NCBI RefSeq assembly: GCF_933775445.1
Contig: NC_065876.1
Coordinates: forward strand, 28,396,001 to 28,460,000
Direction: 5' to 3'
Length of the DNA: 64,000 nucleotides
DNA from: Argentina anserina
Taxonomy: Eukaryota > Streptophyta > Magnoliopsida > Rosales > Rosaceae
The notes under the pieces were generated by a model. That model was not told where the DNA came from and searched no databases. It saw nothing but the letters and a program-made list of their open reading frames with translations. Both the position numbers and the translations under genes were made by a program. Numbering within the stretch: the stretch's first letter is position 1; each line of letters starts with the position of its first letter. Of this stretch, positions 1 through 12,000 are shown piece after piece.

Positions 1-2096
1 ACATGAACATAGCAAATTGAGCCAAAGACTTTGAAGTGCTTTACACTAGGTTTTTCTCCAAACATCAACTCATAAGGTGTCTTCATATTGTTTGGACTCA
101 AAGGCAACCGATTCATCACATAAGTTGCACACATCATACCCTCTGCCCAAAGAGCTTTAGGTAGGTTTTTAGCATGCAACCAGCTTCTACATGTCTCCGT
201 GAGATGTCTAATTTTCCTTTCGGCAATGCCGTTTTGTTGTGGAGTCTCTGCACATGAAAGTTCCCTTCTTATTCCAAATCTGCGACAAAAAGAGAAGAAC
301 TCATTTGAAATAAATTCTCCCCCATTGTCAGTTCGCAGCCGCTTAATCTTCAAGCCTAGAACCCCTTCAACATTTTCTTTGAACTCCTGAAACTTTAAGA
401 AGGCATCTGATTTGTGCTTAATACAATAAACCCATGTATATCTTGAATAATCATCAACAAGTATCATCAAATAACGAAAACCAGAAAATGAAGGAGTTCT
501 AGTAGGACCAAATAAATCACCATGAATGCATTCCAAAGGAGCCTTGCTTCTGGATTTGGAGATTCCGAATGGTAGACGATGAGACTTCCCGAATTGGCAC
601 CCTTCACACACTTCTTTGCTGGGAAAAGTTGTCAAACTAGGCAAGCCATTCACTAAGTTCTTTTGAACCATAACTCTCAACTTAAAAAAGTTCACATGCC
701 CCAATCTAGCATGCCACAAAGATGCATTCTCATTGCAGCTCACTTTGTCAATATAAGATGAAGATGCAGACAACACAAATGTGTCTTTTACCCTTCTACC
801 AGTATGCACAACATCTGCCTTTATAAACTTAACATTCCGGAGAAATTTAACATCATGTGGCCCAAACAAAACACTATAACCAGCATCCACAGCATTTGGG
901 ACAGAAAAAAGATTTTTCTTCATGCCAGGAACATGAAAAACATTATTTAGGGTGATAGAATCGTTACCTCCATCATTGATGACCACAGTGCCTTCATTCT
1001 CAACCTTGTGAACTGTATTGTCTGCTGTCACCATAGCTTCATTTCCAGTGTGTGGTTGTAACATGGAGAGCTTTGATTCATCACCGGTTAAATGATGGCC
1101 ACAACCGGAGTCCACAATCCAATCATTCTGGAAATTAATTGAAGCCAAGGCATTTTGAGTAGTTGATTCCACCACCGATGACGGGCCACCATTTTGAGTA
1201 GTTGATACCATGAAACATTTCCCCCAACTATCTTCATCTTCATCACGACTTGAGTCATGAGGGCCACCATTTTTCCTAGCATAATTCCCTGAATTGAGCT
1301 TCACATCACATAACCTTTTGATATGACCAGGCCTACCACACCGATGACACTTAATCTTCTTCTTGTAATAAGAGGAAGATTCACGAGGTCCATCATTGTC
1401 ATGCCTCTTAAACTCCTTCTTCTCAAATCTGAAATTCTTCTTTCCATGAGCATAGAGTGCCTCCCCGGTGTTGGAATTGCTTGATAGTGAAATCCCAGCC
1501 ATTTGTCGTGCTAGAGACTCTTGAGAAGACAACAGATTCTCAAACTCTTCCAAAGACGGTTGCCGATCCCATCCTTGAATTGAAGTGACAAAAGGAGTGT
1601 ACTCCTTTCTCAGCCCACGAATAATATGCCTTCTCACACGAGCTTCAGAAATAGGTTCATCTGAATCCAATACTGAAATTTCCGAACACAAATTTTTAAT
1701 CTTTAAGAAGAACTGAGAAATTGAAAGATCACCTTGGCTTGAATTGGCTAGTTCATTCTCCAACATTTGTAGCCGTCCAATGTCCTTCTTGTTGAATAGC
1801 CTGTTGAGAGTCTCCCAAATACCATTTGCTGAAGTGCAATTCATAATATGATCGAACAAGGCAGGAGAAATGGATTTCTTTAGTGCAAATTCTGCCTTTG
1901 CATTCAATGTTGTCCACTTCTTCAGATCTTCAGCGTTTGCTTCGATGTTCTCCGGCGGAGCTATATTAGATCCACCAACAACAGCCCATAACTCTTCTCC
2001 AACCAAATAGGATTGCATACAAGATTTCCACATCTTGTAATTTGATTGGTTGAGTAGCTCTATGCCAAGGCCGACACTCCGACTCGAGGACTCCAT
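1..2096 (-). CDS. Ty1/copia retrotransposon gag-protease-integrase polyprotein (partial, runs off window)
   Basis: The minus strand reads without a stop from an ATG at 2096 to the window edge, about 698 codons. In order it shows a copia-type gag (the start contains NYKMWKS), a CCHC zinc knuckle (CHRCGRPGHIKRLC, near 1300-1345), the aspartic protease motif DSG (near 1110), a GAG-pre-integrase segment (LWHARLGHVN, near 700) and an integrase core with VDDYSRYTWVY and RTDNGGEF. Reverse transcriptase and RNase H would lie beyond position 1. Family knowledge: this polyprotein packages the element RNA and integrates its cDNA. The uninterrupted frame suggests a fairly young copy. Whether it is complete cannot be judged here. 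The clade is not assigned because RT is not visible. Confidence 0.93.
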   Translation of the reverse strand, partial: MESSSRSVGLGIELLNQSNYKMWKSCMQSYLVGEELWAVVGGSNIAPPENIEANAEDLKKWTTLNAKAEFALKKSISPALFDHIMNCTSANGIWETLNRLFNKKDIGRLQMLENELANSSQGDLSISQFFLKIKNLCSEISVLDSDEPISEARVRRHIIRGLRKEYTPFVTSIQGWDRQPSLEEFENLLSSQESLARQMAGISLSSNSNTGEALYAHGKKNFRFEKKEFKRHDNDGPRESSSYYKKKIKCHRCGRPGHIKRLCDVKLNSGNYARKNGGPHDSSRDEDEDSWGKCFMVSTTQNGGPSSVVESTTQNALASINFQNDWIVDSGCGHHLTGDESKLSMLQPHTGNEAMVTADNTVHKVENEGTVVINDGGNDSITLNNVFHVPGMKKNLFSVPNAVDAGYSVLFGPHDVKFLRNVKFIKADVVHTGRRVKDTFVLSASSSYIDKVSCNENASLWHARLGHVNFFKLRVMVQKNLVNGLPSLTTFPSKEVCEGCQFGKSHRLPFGISKSRSKAPLECIHGDLFGPTRTPSFSGFRYLMILVDDYSRYTWVYCIKHKSDAFLKFQEFKENVEGVLGLKIKRLRTDNGGEFISNEFFSFCRRFGIRRELSCAETPQQNGIAERKIRHLTETCRSWLHAKNLPKALWAEGMMCATYVMNRLPLSPNNMKTPYELMFGEKPSVKHFKVFGSICYVH

Positions 2097-2179
2097 CTCT
2101 TGCACCAGCACTGGTTAATCTTCAAACACTGATTGATCTTCTTCTCCAAGGGAATGACACAGTACCTACCAGCCCTTGA

Positions 2180-2192
2180 GGCTCTGATACCA
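2180..2192 (-). other. Primer binding site of the minus-strand copia element
   Basis: Read on the minus strand this is TGGTATCAGAGCC, the usual plant copia site that pairs with the 3' end of initiator tRNA-Met. It abuts the LTR with no spacer. Confidence 0.9.
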
Positions 2193-2545
2193 TGAAAAGA
2201 AACAGATACAGTAGCAGATAGAGAAACAAACACAGCAGCAGATCTCTCCTGCCCAAGATCAATAAGCCAACAAAGAAGAAGAACAAACCAGAAACCAGAA
2301 AATACACACAGAGATGAACTGAATGGAGACTTTTCTACTCAAAAACAGATTGTACAGAGCTGTTCTCTTTCTTCATCTTCCCAGACCAGCTAAGCTACTT
2401 CTTAAATAAAACAAAGGATAATTCTAGACACATAAGGACTCTAGAGACATCTAGTAAGTGATACAACATAGATAATGACACCATATTAAAATACATGTCT
2501 ACAACATAAACTTTTCAGATTCCAAAAAGGACTTTAAAATCAACA
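2193..2545 (-). repeat. 5' LTR of the minus-strand copia element
   Basis: On the minus strand the LTR begins TGTTGATTTTAAAG at 2545 and ends TTCTTTTCA at 2193, giving the canonical TG...CA ends and 353 bp. It directly precedes the primer binding site. The partner LTR is outside the window, so the flanking duplication (2546-2550, CATTC) cannot be confirmed. Confidence 0.85.
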
Positions 2546-3415
2546 CATTCCATACTCATACGATTACGCACTAGAATTATCTAACCGGGGTGGGTGGTGT
2601 GCTATAGTGTGAAAACATTAGACTAAAAATTTTCGATTGGCATTTTATCAAGTTACTGAAGTTAAGGTTTAGAAGATAATGCAATATGTTCGTCTCAAAC
2701 AACAATTGATTAATCAATAGGAGGTGTCATGTACCAATTTTGCTTTTGTATATAATAAAAAAAGTGCTAGGATAGATGTGGAAAATATGGTGGAATGTGT
2801 AAATTAGTAAATATTACACACTTTGAGAGGGAGTTTTGACATTTGACATTTATAAGAAGACTGAGGCAGGTCTAGAAAAGTCCACCTTAGGTCAGAATTG
2901 TTAGAAGCATCCATCCGTAGTCAATAGAATCGGTCTGTCAAAACACTGACCCTTTATTCCTTTCAAAAACACAGGCCCTTTTATTTTGTGTGAATTTCTA
3001 CTAGTCCTAGACTCCTAGATATTGATTGATTCAACAACACAGCTAGCTAAGCATTTTGAACTCTTTTCTCCGGTTTCATGTTTCTGTTTTTTGTATAGAA
3101 TATTTGCAATAACTCAAACTATCTCCATCCAAAATAAAGAAACAAACAAAAGATGCATGACCTTAATATTGTTAGTATTTGGTTCAAACAAGAAATATGA
3201 TGGCCTTCGTTCTCTTTAATTAGCTCTAGCTGCCTTTGTAATATTACTAGCTATTAGCACGGACATTTGAGTTTATCTACTATATATCAATGTATGGTAT
3301 ACATCCCATATCCGACAAGTTGACAATATATATCATTTTTCTGACACTACTCACAAAACAATATCGACCACCGGATGTGAGATTAATATATATTAAAATT
3401 TTCCCGTACATTTTG
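2546..3415. repeat. Intergenic DNA with copy A of a diverged direct repeat (about 2755-3240)
   Basis: No gene is seen. The stretch from about 2755 to 3240 matches 7112-7490 in the same orientation. Shared blocks include AAGTGCTAGGATA, GAGAGGGAGTTTTGACATTT, CAGGTCTAGA and CAATAACTCAAACTATC, and match well with small gaps. The two copies bracket the zinc-knuckle locus. Confidence 0.7.
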
Positions 3416-6400
3416 TCAAGAACTTATTGCCTGCTTGACAATGCCCTCGGCTATCCTCCTTAGAGCCTCGGGGCTACCTAAAATACAAGGCTTGAGAAGC
3501 GCTCTTGCCTTCCAGTCGACACCCGGCTCACCAGGGTGCGGGCTAACCTCACCACAGCACATACAAACAATTTCAGCATGAGGTCCAACTTTTGCACCCC
3601 TCGGCAAATTAAACTGATACTTGCATGCTGAAGACCAGTGGTCTTTCGATAGACAGATAAAACAATATACGTCATCAGGGTGGAAAGCCCTAAATGTTCC
3701 GCCCTTACGTCTTGATTCTTTTAGCCTTTCCTTCAGCTCTGCGATAAAGAGGGAAAAAGTTAGAGGTGACCACATAACAACAAACAACATACTACAAGTA
3801 TCGGTATCTATCCTCTTAAGTTGAGCAAATTAGGAGACCTGGATCATATTGTTGATGAAACTAAAGATTATTTAAATGATAGACTGACACATATCTTAAA
3901 AAAACTAAAATAATCCCATAATTTGGCACAATATTCACATAGCTTCTGGTAAAGCAGTTAGAAGGATTGAAGCAGGCTGTCCATCTTTTTTTGCTCAAGC
4001 TATGTCTAGACTTGTAAAATAGATCACTTTGTATACACCCTATGAGTCATGACATACTGGTCCAAATCTCATGCAGGTTAATTATTACTTCCTGGGGACT
4101 TTTTACTTCATGGAGACTTTGTTTTAGATCAGTTTTACTCACTATAGAACTTTTTTTGTGCTACTGCAGGTTTCTTGGTAACAGAAAGCAGAGAGCATTT
4201 GTCTAGAATTACAACTACTGAAGAATGTCCAGGCCAGTTGCAGTTCAAGTCCTCAACAGTGGAATCAGTAAGCCCTCTCTTGCATTAAAACTTCAATTTA
4301 ACATATTCTATTCCTATCACAGTTTTTTTTTTGACATCAATTTCGGTTATCTCATAAATCTGAACCCGTGCTTGCTTAACAGAGTGATAACAAAATATAG
4401 CTCACTGTGATCACAAACCATCATAGTTCCACAGAATTAGCATCCTTGTATGCCTATGATTACAAATAATATACATTAAAATAATGTAGATCCTAAAACT
4501 TAAGCCATCTCTTCTCTTTTTCTCTACTGACAACCGCATTTGAAGCAGAAGTCTGAGCTGTCTCTGCCTCTGCCAAGGCTTTCCGAGTTTCAATCAATTT
4601 TCTCATTGCAGCCTCATAAACCACCTTCTCTTTTTTGTTTCTACTCACCATTTCTTCAAGCTTCCCTACTCGTATCTTCAACTCCTTCACTTCCTCCACG
4701 TACGCCACCAGATCCCGCCTATTAACTTTCTTGCCCTCCCCTGACCCTTTGTTCTGCGGCTTCTTGGCTGATCCAACATTCAAAGCTTTACCATGCATGG
4801 CAAGTTGGCTACTAATAAAGCTAAACATATCAGGTGTTGACTTCATTTCTTTTGCTGCTCTTGTCAATGCTGCAAACTTCTTATCACGTTTTCTTCTGCC
4901 ACCTCTGCTACGCTTCTTTCCTTGATCCCCTTCACCCTCTTCCTTTTCACTAGATTCAACAGCATGATCAAGAGATTGCTTTGGTGGAAGGACCTTCACA
5001 GAGATGGGATCTACAATACCCTGTCCAGATGCACCTAGACCTATTCCTTCAAGGTAACCCATATTGGCCATCATCTTGGAAGCAATACCACGGGTGTGAT
5101 TCTCCCACATAGCAAATGTGGCTGTTTATGTTTGAATGCCCCTCTGCAGTAGGGTGCTTTCAAGAAATCCTAAACCCTGAGGGGCATCATCTTCAAATTC
5201 ACTATAATCAGATTGTTCTGAGCTAGAATCTTCTTCATCACTTATTTGAGCAAACTCAGATAATGTTATAGCTTCTTCTCCAAGATTTGCAGAGCTTCCG
5301 TCATCTTGGAAAACAACTCTCCCAACCCCAAGTCAACCGTCCCATGATTCAAGTTCAGCTTTTCTCCAAACACCATCTTCACCATCTGAGACTGCCCAAA
5401 TTCTTGACCCTACTAGTGACTTCACCCACACGGTTGGGGTATATACATCTTCAGGGAGGAGAGTGGAACATCAACTCCATGTGATAAGCGGCAAGTACTA
5501 CCAAATCGACAACGTTTTGTAAAAAGAACTTGCAAATCAGCATGTTCTCAGAAGTAGGGTTGAGGAAAGCAATTTTTGCGGTGTTAAAAGCATCCAGTCC
5601 TATAACTTGACCGTTGTACCAATGTCCATCAGAGTGAGGGAACCTAGATTTTGATCCAACACTGTAACTTGGTTCATCAAGACTCTCTGTTGGATCAAGA
5701 GGCTCTGCGTTGACATCCTTGTTGGCGTGTTGAGAAGGACCCAGAGCTTAATCGACTTCTTGTAATAACCTTGCACGCTTTAGGTGCAGAAGCCCTTCCT
5801 CAGCATCTTTAATTGCCTGAATAACCTCCCCTTGGAGAGCGCGGAGCTCGGGATTGGTGGGGTCGGAGACTAAGGCGTCGTTGAGGGTTGCTAGAGAGTC
5901 TCTTTGTTCTTGCAATTGAAGGTCCAGCAGGTTCTCCAGAACCCTCTCATCTTCACAGTCCTTTTGTATGCGAGAATTTTTAACATTGGCTTTGTTTGCA
6001 TTACTTATTCAAAGGACTCCTGACGTTGCTACTTAGATAACTCAAACTGCCTCTTACATTCAATCTATAAGCCATAACAGTTGGTGATACTCTAGATGCG
6101 ATTCCTTTGAGAGACAGTAGCGTTAAATCATTATAAAAAAACAACGGATTGAGGTGTGCGGTGAGGTGCAAGTAGGCACAGCTAATGAAAACATGCATGT
6201 ATGTGGTAATGAAAAGATACATCAAGTTAACACCCAGAAGAACAAAACGTTAGACTAGAATGAACAAATTAAGAATGCCACAAACCCTATGGGATATCTA
6301 TGAGGAAAGTTAAAAGAAGACATACCAGGAGTCAGGTTGGGGCACTGAAAAGTTGGGTGCCAATCTGGATTAGGGCACATCCTGCAAGCCAGAGAAAACT

Positions 6401-6508
6401 CGCCAATTTTGATGTAATTAGCCAACGGTGGTCCTTCTGCCTTGTTACCTTTCCCTTTCTTCGGTTTCTCATTCTCTTTCTCTTCAGCCAGTTTCCCCTT
6501 CCCTTTCC
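3416..6508 (-). CDS. Uncharacterised zinc-knuckle gene, two supported exons (5' end not found)
   Basis: Two minus-strand exons are supported. The upstream one (6326-6508) follows an acceptor (TTACAG) and ends at a GTATGT donor. It encodes a Lys/Glu/Gly-rich stretch, then a Cys/His cluster, [15 protein letters not shown]. The last exon (3416-3738) follows a TCGCAG acceptor and encodes [14 protein letters not shown], an exact CX2CX4HX4C zinc knuckle, then CMCC and a TGA stop. Both splice sites are phase 1, so the frame continues across the 2587 bp intron. No start codon or 5' exon could be placed. The family is not recognised. CCHC knuckles usually bind RNA or single-stranded DNA, but no function is assigned. 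The locus may itself be decayed. Confidence 0.45.
4493..5958 (-). pseudogene. Pseudogene of a CCCH zinc-finger / G-patch protein (ZGPAT / Arabidopsis C3H22-like)
   Basis: The minus strand holds the parts of a ZGPAT-like RNA-binding protein in the right order. They are an N-terminal helix ([20 protein letters not shown]), a Tudor-like segment (SDGHWYNGQ), the CCCH finger, an acidic stretch, the G-patch ([17 protein letters not shown], near 5050-5100) and a Lys-rich coiled-coil tail ending KEKRWLKF. It is broken several times: in-frame stops near 5747, 5342 and 5128, a frameshift inside the CCCH finger near 5525, and a second shift near 5450 that looks like a duplicated TA. The family start codon is not evident. 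The last 205 codons remain open from an internal Met (5110). It has no intron and lies inside the large intron of the zinc-knuckle locus, so it may be a retrocopy. No poly(A) tract was seen. Confidence 0.85.
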
Positions 6509-7111
6509 CTGTAACACAAAGATTAGTTAGTTGAATCAAACCATGGCTCCGGCATGATCGATGTAGATAACTCATAATCAAAGTCGAAATTACATACCAC
6601 GAGCATGCATATAGTCTTCGGGGGCCATAATTATACAAATGGGGACATGAAGCCTAAATCCCTTATTACAAAGACACGAAGTTCTACAAACAAGTATCTA
6701 ACAAAACACCAACTAGCAAATGACACTGCTCTAATTGCGACTTTATTTACTATAAAACAGCGGTGACATAGTTGAGAGCATAGTAGATATGTACCGTTGA
6801 AAACAATGAAACATCGCTTGCATATCCTAATGTCAAATAAAGCAGCTCTCATCCTATATTGTCGCTGGAAAATTTATCCGATGACACTTAATCTCATCAT
6901 GTCACTAGGCGGCAACGACCATTTGACGAAACAAGAAACTCGTCGCTGATCTAGAGCATACAAAGCACAAAGAGTACACACACGGACACGAAGCCGACTC
7001 GTCCTACATAACTATGAAGAGAATAACATATTACCCTCCCCAATCTTCAATACTATCACCCTCCCTAAAGTCCAAATATCGAAATTTAGATTAATTGTGG
7101 GAATGAGTTTT
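6509..7111. other. Region without a convincing gene
   Basis: This should hold the 5' part of the minus-strand zinc-knuckle gene. I could not place an upstream exon or a start codon here. Short ORFs look non-coding. Confidence 0.4.
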
Positions 7112-7490
7112 TAATATAAAAAGTGCTAGGATATATATGAAAATATGGTGGAAATATCACACACCTTGAGAGGGAGTTTTGACATTTGACATTTATTTGA
7201 AGACTGATGGTGCAGGTCTAGAGAAGTCCACCTTACGTTACAATTATATATACAAGCATCTACACGTATAATATATTATATACATCTACACGATTCTGTA
7301 TCAATTCATGTCCGTCTTTGTACATGTACGTGTTTTTTGTCTTGTGTATAGGATTGTTGCAATAGCTCAAACTATCCCTCTCCAATATAAAATACAAAGA
7401 AAATTAAGGTGAGTAGTGTATATGGTTCGTTTCATCAACCAAAGAAACATATAGTCGCCTTCATTATCTTTAACTCTAACTGTCTTTACT
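7112..7490. repeat. Copy B of the diverged direct repeat
   Basis: Matches 2755-3240 in the same orientation, with small gaps. It shares GTGCTAGGATA, GAGAGGGAGTTTTGACATTT, GCAGGTCTAGA and CTCAAACTATC in order. The copies could be remnants of a tandem duplication or of a transposon. Confidence 0.7.
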
Positions 7491-8834
7491 ATCTAATTTC
7501 TTTCACAATTTTTTTTCGAGACAATATCCTGAGGCAAAAGAACTTGAAAACTAGGATGGCTCATTTCAGTATGATTCGATATATGATTCCGACATGTGAT
7601 TCGATAACCGATTCCAACAAGAGGTAGAGCTAACTACAGGCAACATGGTAATAACAAAAATTACTAATTAAGGAACATGCTACTTCAAGCTAACCTATAA
7701 ATCATGACACCAGTCATACATTATATATTATATATATACTATATATTAGCCCATCTAATTTCTCAATTCCCTAGTTTAGTTAATCATTTGATGCAGTGGC
7801 GGAACTAGTAATAAAGAATGAGTAAGACTAATTTTATGCATAAAAATGTTTTTTATAGAAAATTAAATATCTATAGAATTTGAAAGAATATATTGTAATT
7901 AAATAAAGATAGTGAGAAAATGGATAAATAGTATAAATAATTATAAATTTATTAATTGAAAATAGTAGACATAGTTGTAAAATATAAGAATTTAAAAAAT
8001 AGAAAATGGAAAGAATTGGAAAGGAGGAGAAATAAACATGAATGAAAAAAACCAAAAAGAAGAATGTGAGAATCTTACCCAAGACTAGTCCTACCATAGT
8101 GTAATTGCACTTGACCTTTAGCCAACTCCACCAACTCAAACTTCATTACATATACTAGGTAATATTTGAAAGCTATTTTCGGCTAAGCTATAGCTCTATT
8201 AGCCCGTTAAGTGGTTATGCCCCTACTTTGACGTGTGTGAAACCCTCAATTTATGTATTGCAAAATATCTGCTTGGTCACTTTGACACTGAACCTAAGTC
8301 GGAGAGCAACACCCAACTCAACAAAAATATTATAATAGTTTAATATATGTAGTTATCTATATTCTATATCTCCACTACTATAATTAGATGCCCTCATTTA
8401 GTGTCAATAGTTTCACCAATTATTTATTTTTAGAAAATTAAAGAAAAAAAGCACAATTGATTTAGCATAAAAATATTGGTTATAAAGAGTTTAGTAAGAG
8501 AGAAAATAGGGATTTATGAGATAAATTTATTCATTTTTATAATTAATAAATATTTTGTAATGGTCTGGATTATAAGGACAATTTTATTTGTTCACAAAGT
8601 TTTTTAATCTATCAGATAATTTTTGGGAATTAAAATTGTTTTGGCTAGCAAACCTGTTTCATATATTTTGAAATTTATCTTTCAATGATAAGCCAATAAT
8701 TTACTCGTGATCACCATTCATTACTGCTAATAAATATACGGCGGTGGATTAATGTATTCGTACGTAAGATGGACGCTTAGTTCAGAATCTACACTCATCC
8801 TCGGACAAATACGAAAGGCTGAACAAGAGGAGCT
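7491..8834. other. AT-rich intergenic DNA upstream of the MAPKKK
   Basis: No coding region or RNA gene is recognised. A motif at 7796 (CAGTGGCGGAACTAG) resembles a hAT-type transposon end, but no matching inverted end was found. The last few hundred bases should contain the promoter of the gene at 9073. Confidence 0.4.
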
Positions 8835-8867
8835 CACGTGGGTCCCGCACCCAGCACAGTCCACGTG
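8835..8867 (+). promoter_or_regulatory. Two G-box / ABRE-like motifs
   Basis: CACGTG occurs at 8835-8840 (context TCACGTGGG) and again at 8862-8867 (context CCACGTGGC), about 200 bp upstream of the MAPKKK start codon. Established knowledge: CACGTGG cores bind bZIP (ABF, GBF) and bHLH factors, and paired cores often give abscisic acid or light responses. Any role here is inferred. Confidence 0.5.
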
Positions 8868-9072
8868 GCACCGCGTCCTCCTTTTCTCTCTTTAACTTTC
8901 TTGTCCCCCTCCGACGGCGTTTACCAGCCCCCCAAAAAGTCCCAACACTCTTCTTCCTCCCCTCCGTCTCGTCGCTCGCGGGCCAAAAAAATTCAGAAGC
9001 AGCAGCGAGCTCGGCCGCGATTGAGCTACACGCGCAGCTGGGGGGTTAGCCTTTAGATGGGTTTAGCTCCCT

Positions 9073-12000
9073 ATGCATCACTTACCGCGTTTCCTCTCTG
9101 GCGGCAGCAGCAGAAAAGGAGCTAAAGCGAAAGCAAAAACCATGGATCGGAGCAAGGTCCCGCGGCGGCCCAAATTGGAGCGCCGCAATGCGCTCAAGCA
9201 CATTGACTACGACGCCGCCCACTCGCCGCTCCACACGCGCTCGCTCGACTTGTCCGACCGGACCAGCTTCCGGATCGAAGGAAATGACGGCGAGTTCGAG
9301 CAGTTCTGCGCCGAGATGGGCTTCTCCGGCCCGGAAGACTTCGAGATACCCGCGGCCGTCTGGGAGGCGCGGAGGATCCGGTCCACAAACTCCGATGTTC
9401 TCCCCATGACGAAATTGTACCGGATGGATAGTCCGGATAGTCCGCGACCCGACCCGGACGACGATTTGGATCTTTACGATTCGGAGCTTCTTGACGACGA
9501 TAAGGTGGCGGAGTTGTGCGATAGAGTTAGGGATAGCGTTACTGTTGCGGCGGCCGAGTCGACCCAGTCCGAGTTGGCCGGGCCGAGCGGGTGTTGTACT
9601 GCGAGTAGTAGTAGTAGTAGTAGTAGTGTTAGCGTCGGAATTAAAGGAGTGCGGCCGCCGGGGCTGAAGCCGCCGCCGTCGTTGGCGAGGGCTCCGGTGG
9701 TCGACACTGGATGCTCGACTTGGGACCTGTTAAGGGACTTTGCGCCGGTGGAGGAGAGAGAGTCGCTGAGAAAGTTTGGTCCTCCATCTTCTTCGTCTTC
9801 TGATGAAGAAGAAGAAGTAGAAGAAGAGGAGGAGGAGATTGTGATTACAGAGACGGTGGCGAACTCCCGCGGGTGTTCATTTACAACTTCCAACGACGAT
9901 GACTGTTCCAGCAGCACCACAGAGCCTTCTTACATTTCTCCAAATGGGAGGATTTCGCCGAGTGGGAGGCCTAAGCTTGTTATCACTTCTTGGGAGAAGG
10001 GTGATCTTCTCGGCAGCGGCTCTTTCGGCTCTGTTTATGAAGGAATCTCTGAGTAAGTGCTGCTCGAAACACGTTGTAATTGCTTAATTTTGTGTATGTC
10101 TTAGTTGGTTATTTTGGTGCTGCTTCTAGTTTTGCTAGTTTAAAGTTGGCTCTACAATTAGGAACATGAATTCAATTTAACATTAATGCATGGGAAGGCT
10201 TGTGACTTCGGGTAAAATATACGTTAAAGTGATATAACCAGTATTTTAGGGTGATTGTTTTAAAATTCAAGTTTGGGGAGAAGATAGATGGAAGTAGAAA
10301 ATTAAGTGATGGAAAGGCCCAACTCTGGTTGGTGTTGAGCTAGGCGTGTTATGGATTATTGAGCCGTTGTGGTATCTCTTATGCTGAATAGGGGAGTGAG
10401 GATGCCTATCTACTTGTGCTCATCTCATTTCCGTGGATAAAATCCTTGCTTCCTTGCAACAAACTTTTGACACTATTTAAATGAACTATTATTCGTCTTT
10501 GCTGCACTTAAGTACTTACAAGTTATTCTCATATGATTTTTATTAAAAGAGTGGTGCCATATTTTCATCTTTGGTTTTTATCTCTGCATCAAGATCTTTG
10601 TTGAATATGGATTTGCTATCTTTCAGTTGTGGATACTTCATTGCTGTCAAGGAAGTTTCGTTGCTTGATCAAGGAAGCCTGGGGAGGCAAAGAGTTTCTC
10701 AACTTGAACAGGTAACAATGGCTTTCCTTTCCTTTTTATGTCCTGAAAATGTATGTCCCTGTTATTCTACCTTAATTGTTGTACCTAGCTGAGATATTCT
10801 TCTTCTCATTGTCTGTTTTCGTTTTTCTTCCAGGAGATTGCTCTTCTGAGTCAGTTTGAACATGAGAACATAGTTCAGTACTATGGCACACAAAAGGTAC
10901 CATTATCAAAGAATACACATGGATACATATTTTTGCTATGCTATGAACTTTTCTACAATAGCAAGTACTCATGGATGTCCATACTTCAATAATGATATAA
11001 AAGTTATACTGTGCTACTGATTTAGGTGACAATATGTAGAGGCATTACTTTTACTTTTATTTGACTTCATGACATGGCATTGATGATCTTTTATTCTGGT
11101 CTGCACATTTCTTCAAGTACAGATCAGTGTATGCAGTGATCACTAACAGAGATTTTTGCCTTTCTTTCAAAGGATTTATTTTATGCGGTTAGCATCTTTG
11201 TTCAATTTCTTTTTTCCCACAAAGTAACTCACTCTAAATCATTGTGAACATGCTGTCTACACTGTTATGCATTGTTGTTGTTACCTTATCATCTATTGTC
11301 CATACTATTTGATACTTCTGTTTGAGTCCAAAAGTATGAGGAACTCGTAGCCTCCATACTAGGTGTAGGTTGTTAAGCAGTTGGGCCATTTATTAATTGA
11401 TCATTTTTTTCATAGCTCTTATACCAGTTTATTATTAAAAAAAATTATGAATGGTATTTGCAGGATGAATCAAAGCTTTATATCTTTCTGGAACTTGTTA
11501 CCAAAGGATCCCTTCAAAATCTGTACCAGACGTACCATCTTACAGATTCGCATGTCTCTGTATACACTAGACAGATTTTGCAAGGTCTGAAGTATCTTCA
11601 TGACCGAAATGTGATTCACAGGTAACTCACATGACATGTGTGTATATATATTATGATTTTGGCTGTATTGATCTTAGAAAATTGTGAAGTCCCACCAATG
11701 AGCCATATTTATGAGAGGTTACATTTCAAAAGTGAGAAAATCAAGTGGCACACCATCACATTGTTCCTAATCGTCCTTCGCCTTGTCATTTCGGGATATC
11801 TATTCTCATCTTTCTGTTTCTTGCGCTCAGGGACATTAAATGCGCAAATCTTTTGGTGCATGCTAATGGATCGGTGAAGCTTGCAGACTTTGGCCTGGCA
11901 AAGGTATGTCTTTCATTCCCCAAAATAATTTTATTTTATTCTTTTCTGTAGTTTCCACAAAGTTGTGAGTTATTTCTTCTTATACTATGTTGTGGGTCCT

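Noticed and set aside
7796..8160. Possible hAT element starting CAGTGGCGGAACTAG
   Set aside because: Only one candidate end is visible, and no inverted partner or 8-bp duplication was found.
9474..9920. 148-codon minus-strand ORF with Ser runs
   Set aside because: Antisense to the low-complexity part of MAPKKK exon 1. No domain is present.
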